Below are positions 50,836-60,937 of a DNA stretch of 64,000 nt, piece after piece (position 1 is the first letter of the stretch; each line of letters begins with the position of its first letter). The DNA is from Streptomyces sp. NRRL S-118. GTDB taxonomy: Bacteria; Actinomycetota; Actinomycetes; Streptomycetales; Streptomycetaceae. Made by a program: the position numbers and the translations under genes. The stretch lies in NCBI RefSeq assembly GCF_000716335.1, contig NZ_KL591011.1:146411-210410 (forward strand), read 5' to 3'. Below the pieces are notes generated by a model. It saw nothing but the letters and a program-made list of their open reading frames with translations. It made no database searches and had not been told where the DNA came from.

Positions 50836-51437
50836 CACATGTCCGTCTTGTCGTCTGCGTCCTCGGAATCCGGAGCGTCCGGATCGAACGACGGGACTCC
50901 CTCCTGGCTCTCCGCCTCGATCGCCTCCGCCTCGGGGAGGAAGGGCGCGAGCTCCGGGAGCTCGTCCAGGCCGCGCAGGCCCATCCGCTCCAGGAAGTAG
51001 TTCGTCGTCCTGTACAGGATCGCACCTGTTTCGGGTTCCGTGCCCGCCTCCTCGACCAGACCCCGCTGCAGGAGGGTGCGCATGACCCCGTCGCAGTTCA
51101 CCCCGCGCACCGCAGAGACGCGGGAACGGCTGACCGGCTGCCGGTACGCGACGACCGCGAGGGTCTCCAGAGCGGCCTGGGTGAGCCGGGCCTGCTGGCC
51201 GTCGAGCACGAAGCTCTCCACCGCCGGCGCGTACTCGGGCCGCGTGTAGAAACGCCAGCCGCCCGCGACCAGCCGCAGCTCGAAGCCGCGCCGCTGCACG
51301 TCGTACTCCTCGGCCAGTTCGCGCAGCGCGTCGGCGACCTCGCGGCGCGGGCGGTCCAGGACCTTGGCGAGGTGTTCCTCGGTCGCGGGCTCGTCGACGA
51401 CCATGAGGACGGCCTCCAGGGCCGGCTTCAGCTCCAT
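50835..51437 (-). CDS. scpB: Segregation and condensation protein ScpB
   Basis: A 200-aa kleisin partner with two winged helices (ELKPALEAVLMVVDEPATEE, and TQAALETLAVVAYRQPVSRS with RGVNCDGVMRTLLQRGLV), and an acidic C-terminal tail. It works with ScpA and SMC in chromosome organisation. The ATG at 51437 overlaps the scpA stop (TGATG) with GGAGGAG upstream. Confidence 0.95.
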   Translation of the reverse strand: MELKPALEAVLMVVDEPATEEHLAKVLDRPRREVADALRELAEEYDVQRRGFELRLVAGGWRFYTRPEYAPAVESFVLDGQQARLTQAALETLAVVAYRQPVSRSRVSAVRGVNCDGVMRTLLQRGLVEEAGTEPETGAILYRTTNYFLERMGLRGLDELPELAPFLPEAEAIEAESQEGVPSFDPDAPDSEDADDKTDM

Positions 51438-52642
51438 CACTCCTCCTCCGGGCCGCTCTCGCGGTCGAACTCGTCGGTCACGGCGACGTCCCCGGCGCCC
51501 GTCCACCGCACCGTGAGCTCCCCGAGCGGGTCGTCCTGCTCCAGCGCGACGGCCTTCTCGCGGTACAGCTCCAGCAGCGCGAGGAACCGCGCGACGACGG
51601 TGAGGGTGTCCGGCGCGTCCCCGGCCAGGTCCCGGAAGCTCGCCTCGCCCCGCTCGCGCAGCAGCGCGACCACGATCCCGGCCTGTTCCCGGACGCTGAC
51701 CAGCGGCGCGTGGATGTGGTCCACGTACACCTGCGGCTTGGCCTTCGGCTGCATGGCCTTGACGGCGAGCCGGGCGAATCCCTCCGCACCGATACTGATC
51801 ACCACGTCGGGCAGCAGCTCGGCGTGGTGCGGCTCCAGTCCGACGGTACGCGGGTAGCGCCGGCCCTCGCTCTCCAGCCGTTCGCTGAAGATGTCGGCGA
51901 CCTGCTTGTACGCGCGGTACTGGAGCAGCCGCGCGAAGAGCAGGTCCCGCGCCTCCAGCAGCGCCAGGTCGGCCTCGTCCTCCACCTCGGCCGCCGGAAG
52001 CAGGCGGGCGGCCTTGAGGTCGAGCAGCGTCGCCGCGACGACGAGGAACTCGGTGGTCTGGTCCAGGTCCCAGTCCGGCCCCATGGCGCGGATGTGCGCC
52101 ATGAACTCGTCGGTGACCTTGGACAGGGCGACCTCGGTGACGTCGAGCTTGTGCTTGGCGATCAGCTGCAGCAGCAGGTCGAAGGGCCCCTCGAAGTTCG
52201 CCAGCCGCACGGTGAAGCGCCCGTCGCCCGCACGCTCCCCCGCCTCGGGGCCCGGCCCGCCGGGCCGGGGCTCGGCGTCAGGCGCTGGCGCCGTCCCCGG
52301 CTCGGGCGCAACGACCTCGGGCTCGCGCTCGGGCGCAGGCGCAGGCGCTGGCTCGGGCGCAGGCGCTGGCTCGGGCGCAGGCGCTGGCTCGGGCTGGGCG
52401 CCGGGGGCCCTCGGTCCGGCCTCGCCCTCCGGTCCGGGGACCTGCGGCTCGGGGACCTGCGGCTCGGGGACCTGCGGCTCGGGGGCCGAGGGGTCGTCCG
52501 CCGCCTGCGGTCCTGGTTCCTGAGGTTCGTCCGCCGGTGCCGGGGGTTCCGGGCGGGGGGAAGCCTCCCCGCGGGCGGGCGAGGTTCCCGGGCCGCGGCC
52601 CAGGGGGCGGCGCCGGCGGGCGGGGTCGTCGGTCGGGGGCAT
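51437..52642 (-). CDS. scpA: Segregation and condensation protein ScpA (kleisin)
   Basis: A 401-aa kleisin. The first about 135 residues are a Pro/Glu/Ala-rich repeat region (EPQVP x3 and EPAPAP runs). The conserved core starts FTVRLANFEGPFDLLLQLI and continues to a C-terminal winged helix (RFLALLELYREKAVALEQ). Bacillus ScpA is about 250 aa, so the extension explains the extra length. The ribosome binding site is weak. Confidence 0.95.
   Translation of the reverse strand: MPPTDDPARRRRPLGRGPGTSPARGEASPRPEPPAPADEPQEPGPQAADDPSAPEPQVPEPQVPEPQVPGPEGEAGPRAPGAQPEPAPAPEPAPAPEPAPAPAPEREPEVVAPEPGTAPAPDAEPRPGGPGPEAGERAGDGRFTVRLANFEGPFDLLLQLIAKHKLDVTEVALSKVTDEFMAHIRAMGPDWDLDQTTEFLVVAATLLDLKAARLLPAAEVEDEADLALLEARDLLFARLLQYRAYKQVADIFSERLESEGRRYPRTVGLEPHHAELLPDVVISIGAEGFARLAVKAMQPKAKPQVYVDHIHAPLVSVREQAGIVVALLRERGEASFRDLAGDAPDTLTVVARFLALLELYREKAVALEQDDPLGELTVRWTGAGDVAVTDEFDRESGPEEE
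52329..52487. repeat. Coding minisatellites in scpA
   Basis: 18-bp units (TCGGGCGCAGGCGCTGGC) at 52329-52388, the first lengthened by 6 bp, and three 15-bp units (CCTGCGGCTCGGGGA) at 52441-52485. Both keep the reading frame and encode the Pro/Glu/Ala extension of ScpA. Confidence 0.85.
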
Positions 52643-52725
52643 CGTGGTCCAGGAGCGGGGCGAGTGAGCTGGCGGGGGTCTCCCCGCGCCGGACGCCAGG
52701 CGGCGCGGCCCCGCGCAGGCTACCG

Positions 52726-53226
52726 TCAGCGCCCGCGCAGGCGCCGGACGAGGATGCTCGCGTCGCCCCGCGACTCCAGGTCCGCCAGGACCACGGCGAC
52801 GGCCTCGCGGACGATCCGCCCGCGGTCCACGGCCAGCCCGTGCTCACCGCGCAGGACCAGGCGGGCGTGCTCCAGGTCCATGAGCTCCTCGGCGGAGACG
52901 TACACCGTGATCTTCTCGTCGTGGCGCTCACGCCCGCTGGGCCGGCGGTTCGCCGAGCGCCCGCGGCGCCGCGCCGGGGCGGCCTTCGCGGGGGCCTCGG
53001 CCTCACGGGCGCGCGGCTCGGCCGCGATCTCCTCGGCGGCCGCGTGCTCCTCCGGGGCCGGGGCGGGCGCCGCGGCGGCAGGGTCGCTCTCGCCCGCGGG
53101 AGCCGGCACACGGGGCTCACCGTTCGCGGTGCTCGCCTGGCGGCGGGGGGTCGACGCCTGCAGCGCCATGCCCCCGGTCGTACGGAACAGCTCGTCGGCA
53201 CCGGGCAGACTCACTCGGCGTGACAC
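52726..53226 (-). CDS. Conserved protein between parA and scpA, ribbon-helix-helix-like
   Basis: A 166-aa protein. An Ala/Pro/Glu-rich N-terminal half leads to a basic patch (RRRGRSANRRPSGRERHD) and a C-terminal KITVYVSAEELMDLEHARLV ... RIVREAVAVVLADLE segment that looks like a ribbon-helix-helix fold. It overlaps parA by 16 bp, so it may act as DNA-binding partner of this ParA. No experimental role known to me. Confidence 0.72.
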   Translation of the reverse strand: MSRRVSLPGADELFRTTGGMALQASTPRRQASTANGEPRVPAPAGESDPAAAAPAPAPEEHAAAEEIAAEPRAREAEAPAKAAPARRRGRSANRRPSGRERHDEKITVYVSAEELMDLEHARLVLRGEHGLAVDRGRIVREAVAVVLADLESRGDASILVRRLRGR

Positions 53227-54353
53227 CGGGCGAGCACCTCCCTGGCGAGCTGGCGGTAGGCGGCCGCGCCGACCGAGTTCGAGGCGTACGTGGTGATCGG
53301 CTCACCGGCGACCGTGGTCTCCGGGAAGCGTACGGTCCGGCCGATCACGGTGTGGTAGACGTGGTCGTCGAACGCCTCGACCACGCGCGCCAGCACCTCC
53401 CGGCTGTGCACGGTCCGCGAGTCGTACATCGTGGCGAGGATGCCGTCGAGCTCCAGGTCCGGGTTGAGCCTCTCCTGGACCTTCTCGATGGTCTCGGTCA
53501 GCAGCGCCACGCCGCGCAGCGCGAAGAACTCGCACTCCAGCGGCACTATCACCTTGTGCGCCGCCGTCAGGGCGTTGACGGTCAGCAGACCGAGCGACGG
53601 CTGGCAGTCGATCACGATGTAGTCGTAGTCGTTGAGCAGCGGCTTCAGCGCGCGCTGCAGCGTCGACTCGCGCGCGACCTCGCTCACCAGCTGCACTTCC
53701 GCCGCTGACAAATCGATATTGCTGGGCAGCAGGTCCATGTTGGGCACGGCGGTCTTCAGCAGGACCTCGTCCGCCGACATGCCCCGCTCCATGAGCAGGT
53801 TGTAGACGGTGAGGTCGAGCTCCATCGGGTTCACACCGAGGCCGACCGACAGGGCTCCCTGCGGGTCGAAGTCGACGAGCAGCACCCGGCGGCCGTACTC
53901 CGCGAGCGCGGCACCCAGGTTGATCGTCGACGTGGTCTTGCCCACGCCGCCCTTCTGGTTGCACATCGCGATGATCTTCGCGGGGCCGTGGTCGGTCAGC
54001 GGCCCGGGGATCGGGAAGTAGGGCAGGGGGCGGCCGGTGGGGCCGATGCGCTCGCGGCGCTGGCGGGCAGCGTCCGGGGCGAGGGTGGCCGCGTACTCCG
54101 GATCGGGCTCGTACTCGGCGTCGGGATCGTAGAAGTGCCCCTCGGGCACCTCGTCGTAGGCGGCGAAGTGGGTGGACTCTCGGCCACTCTCGTTGCCGGC
54201 CATGGCGTTCACGTGTTGGCCGTCCATCATCTTCATCGTGTGGGCTGTCGTCATGTGCTGCTGGCCGGCTGCGAAGGTTCGGACAGCGACCGAGCCGGCA
54301 TCGCCGACCGTTCCTGGCTGACCACCCCCGGGAGTAAATGTCGACTCATTCAC
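53211..54353 (-). CDS. ParA-family ATPase (Soj-like)
   Basis: A 380-aa ATPase. An N-terminal extension of about 120 residues is hydrophilic. The ParA core has the deviant Walker A NQKGGVGKTTSTINLGAAL, switch I DFDPQGALS, VIDCQPSLG and a typical C-terminal end. The GTG at 54353 has AAGGAGG 11 nt upstream. It is distinct from the oriC-proximal parAB and heads the segregation cluster (scpA, scpB downstream). Confidence 0.93.
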   Translation of the reverse strand: MNESTFTPGGGQPGTVGDAGSVAVRTFAAGQQHMTTAHTMKMMDGQHVNAMAGNESGRESTHFAAYDEVPEGHFYDPDAEYEPDPEYAATLAPDAARQRRERIGPTGRPLPYFPIPGPLTDHGPAKIIAMCNQKGGVGKTTSTINLGAALAEYGRRVLLVDFDPQGALSVGLGVNPMELDLTVYNLLMERGMSADEVLLKTAVPNMDLLPSNIDLSAAEVQLVSEVARESTLQRALKPLLNDYDYIVIDCQPSLGLLTVNALTAAHKVIVPLECEFFALRGVALLTETIEKVQERLNPDLELDGILATMYDSRTVHSREVLARVVEAFDDHVYHTVIGRTVRFPETTVAGEPITTYASNSVGAAAYRQLAREVLARCHAE

Positions 54354-54702
54354 AAGTCGTCTTACCTCCTTGGAAGTGGCCAGGAAACTTATCGATAGGT
54401 CAGCGTGGCACTATGCCGACGGTTGGCGACTCTATGGCGTGTCACCGCTCCGCAGCAACACAATCGCCCGGACGCGGGCCGATGTGTCGGCAAAGAAACA
54501 CTGCCCTGTCAAGGGCGCACGGGCATCCATCGACACGTTTCACGGGTGTGCGAAACGGTTAAAGGGTTACGTTCGAGACGACTTGAACGAGGGTCAGGTG
54601 CACGCCGGACATACGTCCGGCCGGACCTCGTCGAGCAAGGTCCGGCCGGATGTGTGAGGTTGACGGCAACCGTTGACGGCCGGCCGGCGCCTCGTCGGCG
54701 AC
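54354..54702. other. Intergenic region, parA promoter and ald terminator
   Basis: About 350 bp. The distal part holds the ald terminator. The proximal part, AT-richer around 54390-54410 (AAACTTATCGATAGG), should hold the parA promoter. No gene supported. Confidence 0.5.
54616..54650. terminator. Terminator downstream of ald
   Basis: TCCGGCCGGACCT (54616-54628) and AGGTCCGGCCGGA (54638-54650): perfect 13-bp stem, 9-nt loop. It lies 53-87 bp past the ald stop, read on the minus strand. Confidence 0.75.
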
Positions 54703-55827
54703 TCAGCCGATGAAGGTGGCGGGGTCCACGTAGTCGAGGCCGTGGGCCTCGGCGACCTCCCTGTAGACGACCTTGCCGTCGTGGGTGTTGAGACCCTTGG
54801 CGAGGGCGGCGTCGCGGCGCAGCGCCTCGACCCAGCCGTTGTTGGCCAGCGACACGATGTACGGCAGCGTGGCGTTGGTCAGCGCGTACGTCGAGGTGTT
54901 CGGGACCGCGCCGGGCATGTTGGCGACGCAGTAGAAGACCGACTCGTGGACGGTGAAGGTCGGCTCGGCGTGCGTGGTCGGACGGGAGTCCTCGAAGCAG
55001 CCGCCCTGGTCGATCGCGATGTCGACAAGGACACTTCCGGGCTTCATCCGGGAGACGAGCTCGTTGGTGACCAGCTTCGGCGCCTTGGCGCCCGGGATGA
55101 GGACGGCACCGATGACGAGGTCGGCGTCGAGGACGGCCTTCTCCAGCTCGAAGGAGTTGGACATGACGGCCTTGACCTTCGTACCGAAGATCCTGTCGGC
55201 CTCGCGCAGCTTGTTGATGTCGCGGTCGAGCAGCGTCACCTCGAAGCCCATGCCCACGGCGATCTGCGTGGCGTTCCAGCCGGAGACGCCACCGCCGATG
55301 ACGACGGCCTTGGCGGGGATGACGCCGGGGACGCCGCCCGGGAGCACGCCACGGCCGCCGGCCGCGCGCATCAGGTGGTAGGCGCCGACCTGCGGAGCCA
55401 GCCGGCCCGCGACCTCGGACATCGGGGCGAGCAGCGGCAGCGCGCGGTTGGCGGTCTCGACCGTCTCGTACGCGATGGCGGTGGTGCCGGACTCCAGCAG
55501 GGCGTCCGTGCACTCGCGCGAGGCGGCGAGGTGCAGGTAGGTGAAGAGCGTCTGGTCCTTGCGGAGGCGGTGGTACTCCTCGGCGATGGGCTCCTTGACC
55601 TTGAGCAGCAGGTCGGCGATGGCCCAGACCTCGTCGGCGGTGGGCAGGATCTGCGCACCGGCAGCCACGTACTCGTCGTCCGTGATCGAGGAGCCGACAC
55701 CGGCGTTCTGCTCGATGAAGACCTGGTGGCCGTTGCGGACGAGCTCGTGCACGCCGGCGGGGGTGATGGCCACCCGGAACTCGTTGTTCTTGACCTCGCG
55801 GGGGATGCCGACCTTCACGTCGATCAC
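54703..55827 (-). CDS. ald: L-alanine dehydrogenase
   Basis: A 374-aa NAD-dependent enzyme interconverting L-alanine and pyruvate plus ammonia. The N-terminal KVGIPREVKNNEFRVAITP, the Lys-containing LLKVKEP, the Rossmann motif VIGGGVSGWNATQIA and DIAIDQGGC are all family hallmarks; length matches Bacillus Ald (378). Starts at GTG 55827 or GTG 55815 are both close to AAGGA. Confidence 0.96.
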   Translation of the reverse strand: MIDVKVGIPREVKNNEFRVAITPAGVHELVRNGHQVFIEQNAGVGSSITDDEYVAAGAQILPTADEVWAIADLLLKVKEPIAEEYHRLRKDQTLFTYLHLAASRECTDALLESGTTAIAYETVETANRALPLLAPMSEVAGRLAPQVGAYHLMRAAGGRGVLPGGVPGVIPAKAVVIGGGVSGWNATQIAVGMGFEVTLLDRDINKLREADRIFGTKVKAVMSNSFELEKAVLDADLVIGAVLIPGAKAPKLVTNELVSRMKPGSVLVDIAIDQGGCFEDSRPTTHAEPTFTVHESVFYCVANMPGAVPNTSTYALTNATLPYIVSLANNGWVEALRRDAALAKGLNTHDGKVVYREVAEAHGLDYVDPATFIG

Positions 55828-55919
55828 GGTCCTTGGCTCGGGGGGTACTGGGGCAATGCAATACATACCCGGATGCAGCGGACGCATCGGGATAGACCGC
55901 GGTCAATCGCGGCTCACCC

Positions 55920-55947
55920 AGTCTATTGAAGGACTTCCCGTTGTCTA
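55920..55947 (-). promoter_or_regulatory. Possible ald promoter
   Basis: On the minus strand TAGACA (55947-55942) and TAGACT (55925-55920) are separated by 16 bp, an approximate -35/-10 pair about 90 bp upstream of the ald start. Sequence match is moderate only. Confidence 0.3.
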
Positions 55948-55960
55948 GCCTTGCAAAGGC

Positions 55961-57994
55961 CTAATCTTTGCCGGAAGCACTGCGGATTTCGTAGGTAGAT
56001 CCCTCGGTTCCCAGAAGACGTTCGGCGGCCGCCCGATGCAGCCGGGCCGCGGCCGGATCGCCGAGCCGGTCGAGGGTGTCCGCCAGCCGCAGCTGCAGCG
56101 CCGCGAGCAGCCGCATGTCCTGGGCCTGCCGCGCCAGCTCGATGGCCTCCTCGCAGGTCCGCAGCGCCTCCTGCGGCCGCCCCGCGTACTCCTGCACCCG
56201 GGCCGCCTCGCTCAAGGCCCGCGCGTGGCCCGGCAGATCGCCGAGGCGACGATGCCCGGCCGCGGCTGCCCGCCAGCTGCGCAGCGCCTCGCCGTACCGC
56301 CCGGCGTAGGTCTGCACCGCGCCGAGCCTGCCGTAGAGCCGTGCCTGCTCGGGCCGCTCGTCGCGCGCCAGCCGCTGCGAGAGCGCCCGTCCGTACCAGT
56401 CGGCGGCGCGCTGCCAGTCCCCCAGCTCCTGGTAGGCGCCACCTACGGATTCCATCGCCCGACCGATGGCATACGGGTCGTTTGCGTCGCGTCCGGCGTC
56501 CAATGCCGACCGATATCGCAGCAGAGCGTCCTCGGTGCGGCCCGTCGTGGCGTCCAGGTCGGCGAGGTTCAGCAGGGCGGCGGCACGCTCCCGGTGCAGC
56601 CCGCGCCGCTCGGCGACGTCCAGCACGAGCCGGTGCAGCCCGTACAGCTCGGGTGCGGCCTCCTCGGCGCCCCGGTGCGCGGTGAGCGCCCGCACCAGCG
56701 CGGCGATCAGGCGCCGGGCCAGGGTGTCCAGCTCCCCGTCGGCGACCGCGAGGCGGGCCGAGGCCAGCAGGGCGGGCTGCCGGGTGCGCAGCCACTGACT
56801 GGCGGTGCCGACACTGGGGAAGCGCAGGGCACGCGGCAGCCCGGCGAGCCTGCGGCGCGCGGCGGAGCCCTCCGGCTCGGTGACGGCCCGGCACGACTGG
56901 AGGAGGCGTACGGCCCGCTCCAGCATCCGCGCCCGGGCGAGCTGCACCTCGGCGGGCCGGTCCTCGCTCTCCAGCAACTCCCGCAGCAGCGGTACGAGGC
57001 AGCCGGGCACCTCGTACTGGCCGCTGCGCTCACCGTCCCGGACCAGCCCGAAGGCGACGAAGCCCTCCAGCATGGAGCGGGCGGCGGAGACCGAGCAGCC
57101 GGCCAGCGCCGAGGCGGTGTGCGCGTCGGCGAGGCCCAGCGGCGCGAGGGCGAGCAGCCGCAGCATCCGCGCGGCGGACGGCGGCAGGGCCTCGTACGCG
57201 AGGCGGAAGGCGCGGGCGAGCGGGCGGCCGGCTTCCGGGCGGTCGGGGTCGTCCGGCAGGGCGCGCAGCCGCTTGGCGAGGTCGGCCACGGACGACATGG
57301 GGCGGGCGGCGAGCCAGCCGCCGGCCAGGACGAGCGCGGCGGGCTGACCGCCGCACAGCTCGGTGAGCATCTCGGCGGCCTGGGGGTCGACGGTGATGCG
57401 CACCGAGCCGGTGAAGGAGTCCAGGAGCTCGATCGCCGACTTGGCGTCGAGCCCGCCGAGGGTGCAGGGCCGTACGTCGGGGATGCCGGTGAGCGGCCCG
57501 GCGGCGACGGCCACCACGAGGCAGTCCGCATGGTCGGGCAGCAGCGGTTCGACCTGCCCGGCGTCGGTGGCGTCGTCCAGGAGGAGCACCATGCGGCGGC
57601 CCGCGAGGATGTCGCGCAGCCGCTGCGCCAGGTCGTCCCCGTCCGCCCCCGCGGGCGCGGGGATCCCGAGCTCGGCGAGCAGCTCCCGCGCGGTGCGCTC
57701 GGTGGGGACGGGCTCGCCGCCGGGCTCGGTCAGCCGGGCCCGCAGCACCCCGTCCTCGTACCGCCCTTCCGCGACGAGTCCGCGCACCAGCTCGGCGGCG
57801 AGGGTGCTGCGGCCGCTGCCCGGCCGTCCGGCGATCAGCAGGACCCGGGGACGCGCCGACTTGCGCCCGGCGATGGTGTCGAGCCCGGCGTCCTCGATGT
57901 CGGCACGCAGGGCCTTCAACTCGCGCTGACGGCCGAAGAACCGGCCGCGCCCCGCCTCAGCGCCTTCGTCGAAGTCCACCGCCTGCTCCGCCAC
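55961..57994 (-). CDS. NB-ARC-like ATPase / TPR protein
   Basis: A 677-aa soluble protein. An N-terminal GRFFGRQRELKALRADI motif, typical of STAND regulators, is followed by a P-loop GRPGSGRST with Arg for Lys, Walker B RMVLLLDDATD, a helical/winged region to about residue 330, and C-terminal TPRs (about 430-660; for example GRAMESVGGAYQELGDWQRAADWYGRAL). It resembles the sensor half of SARP/AfsR-type regulators but has no DNA-binding domain. It may work as a signalling ATPase with an unknown partner. It lies directly upstream of ald. Confidence 0.82.
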   Translation of the reverse strand: MAEQAVDFDEGAEAGRGRFFGRQRELKALRADIEDAGLDTIAGRKSARPRVLLIAGRPGSGRSTLAAELVRGLVAEGRYEDGVLRARLTEPGGEPVPTERTARELLAELGIPAPAGADGDDLAQRLRDILAGRRMVLLLDDATDAGQVEPLLPDHADCLVVAVAAGPLTGIPDVRPCTLGGLDAKSAIELLDSFTGSVRITVDPQAAEMLTELCGGQPAALVLAGGWLAARPMSSVADLAKRLRALPDDPDRPEAGRPLARAFRLAYEALPPSAARMLRLLALAPLGLADAHTASALAGCSVSAARSMLEGFVAFGLVRDGERSGQYEVPGCLVPLLRELLESEDRPAEVQLARARMLERAVRLLQSCRAVTEPEGSAARRRLAGLPRALRFPSVGTASQWLRTRQPALLASARLAVADGELDTLARRLIAALVRALTAHRGAEEAAPELYGLHRLVLDVAERRGLHRERAAALLNLADLDATTGRTEDALLRYRSALDAGRDANDPYAIGRAMESVGGAYQELGDWQRAADWYGRALSQRLARDERPEQARLYGRLGAVQTYAGRYGEALRSWRAAAAGHRRLGDLPGHARALSEAARVQEYAGRPQEALRTCEEAIELARQAQDMRLLAALQLRLADTLDRLGDPAAARLHRAAAERLLGTEGSTYEIRSASGKD

Positions 57995-58202
57995 GGGTCA
58001 CGCTCCCGTCCACCTGCGCCACGTGCTGTCCCGCCGGATCTTCGAGCGGGTGATCCGAGCGTAGTTCAGCCGGGTGGTGCACCCTTGCCGAGCACGGCGG
58101 ACAGGTCCCCCGTTCGGATCACCGGATCGTCGGGTTTTCGGCCGGGGGTGCTTTCCGGGGGCTCGGTTCTCCCCCTGGCTTCGCCGGAGGCGAACCGGGA
58201 GC

Positions 58203-58826
58203 CTAGGAGAACGGCCGGGCGGGCCAGGGGGCGTCGGCGGGGCGGAGGGCGTCCAGGCCGTCGCCCGCCCGCGCGGCCAGGACCGAGAGGACGCCGACGA
58301 CCAGGCAGTTGTTGTGCAGCTCGCCCGCCAGCACGCCCCGCGCCAGCTCGTCGAGCGGTACGCGGGCGACCTCCATGTCCGCCTCCTCCTCGGCGACCTC
58401 GAAGCGCTCGCCCTCCGCCGTGGACAGGCCGCGGGCCAGGAAGATCCGCACGGCTTCGTCGCAGCCGCCGGGCGTGGTGTAGACGTCGGAGAGGACGTGC
58501 CACCGCTCGGCCTTGACGTGCGCCTCCTCGTACAGCTCGCGCACCGCCGCGTTCAGCGGGTTCTCGCCGGGTACGTCGAGCAGGCCGGCCGGGATCTCCC
58601 ACAGCTTCTGCCGCACCGGGTGGCGGTACTGGCGCAGCACGAGGACCTGGTCGTCGTCGTCGAGGGCGAGGACCGCGACCGAGCCGGGGTGGACCTGGTA
58701 GTCGCGGCGTACGACGGTCCCGTCCGGCATGACCACGTCGTCGGTGCGGACACTGGTCTTGTTGCCCTGGAACGGCACGGCGGTCGCGGTGACCCGCCAC
58801 TCCTCGGGCGTGTCCTTGATGGTCAT
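58203..58826 (-). CDS. Nudix hydrolase, ADP-ribose pyrophosphatase type
   Basis: A 207-aa enzyme probably splitting ADP-ribose to AMP and ribose-5-phosphate. The Nudix region reads GLLDVPGENPLNAAVRELYE followed by EAH: the REL-x-EE metal site is intact, one extra residue precedes the first Glu, and Ala-His replaces the usual Thr/Ala-Gly. The ATG at 58826 follows GGAGG. It is downstream of pyrG, with a hairpin between. Confidence 0.88.
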   Translation of the reverse strand: MTIKDTPEEWRVTATAVPFQGNKTSVRTDDVVMPDGTVVRRDYQVHPGSVAVLALDDDDQVLVLRQYRHPVRQKLWEIPAGLLDVPGENPLNAAVRELYEEAHVKAERWHVLSDVYTTPGGCDEAVRIFLARGLSTAEGERFEVAEEEADMEVARVPLDELARGVLAGELHNNCLVVGVLSVLAARAGDGLDALRPADAPWPARPFS

Positions 58827-58850
58827 GAAAGACGTCCTCCCTCGCAGAAA

Positions 58851-58887
58851 ACCGGGGCACGCGCCCTGATCAGGCACGTACCCCGGT
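58851..58887. terminator. Hairpin between pyrG and the Nudix gene
   Basis: ACCGGGG (58851-58857) pairs with CCCCGGT (58881-58887), with further pairing inside, including the GCC-CTGATCAG-GC core. It may end or attenuate pyrG transcription before the Nudix gene. Confidence 0.65.
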
Positions 58888-58906
58888 CAACCGTATCGCT
58901 AGCGGA

Positions 58907-60571
<1,665 letters not shown>

Positions 60572-60937
60572 GGCCAAGAGGGGGCTCCCGTGGTCGCGGT
60601 CTGGAGGTGCGTACCGGCGTCCGGTCCGGAAAACTCCGGGGAGTTCCGGGGGTGCCGTCGCTGCGGTTCGGGGGCCGCCGATTCGTTGTGCGGCGCCCAC
60701 CGGTCCACGGGCTACCAGGGTATCAGCGCCGTGGAGAGACCGCTTCCGACCACGCTCGGCACACGGATTCGTACAGGCTGCTACGGGCTCACTCGTTCGG
60801 CTCAGCCGGCCGTGGGTCCTCCCACTGGACGCTCACCCGGTGGAGCTGGCAGCGTCGTATTCTGCTCTGACACTCTCCCTCACCCCAGACCGTAAGCGCC
60901 CCACGGGGCGAACGTGGCCGTTCGACTGGAGATGCAC
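60572..60937. other. Divergent intergenic region, pyrG / GH15
   Basis: About 366 bp holding both promoters. No ORF resembles a protein and I cannot place the promoter elements with confidence. Confidence 0.4.
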
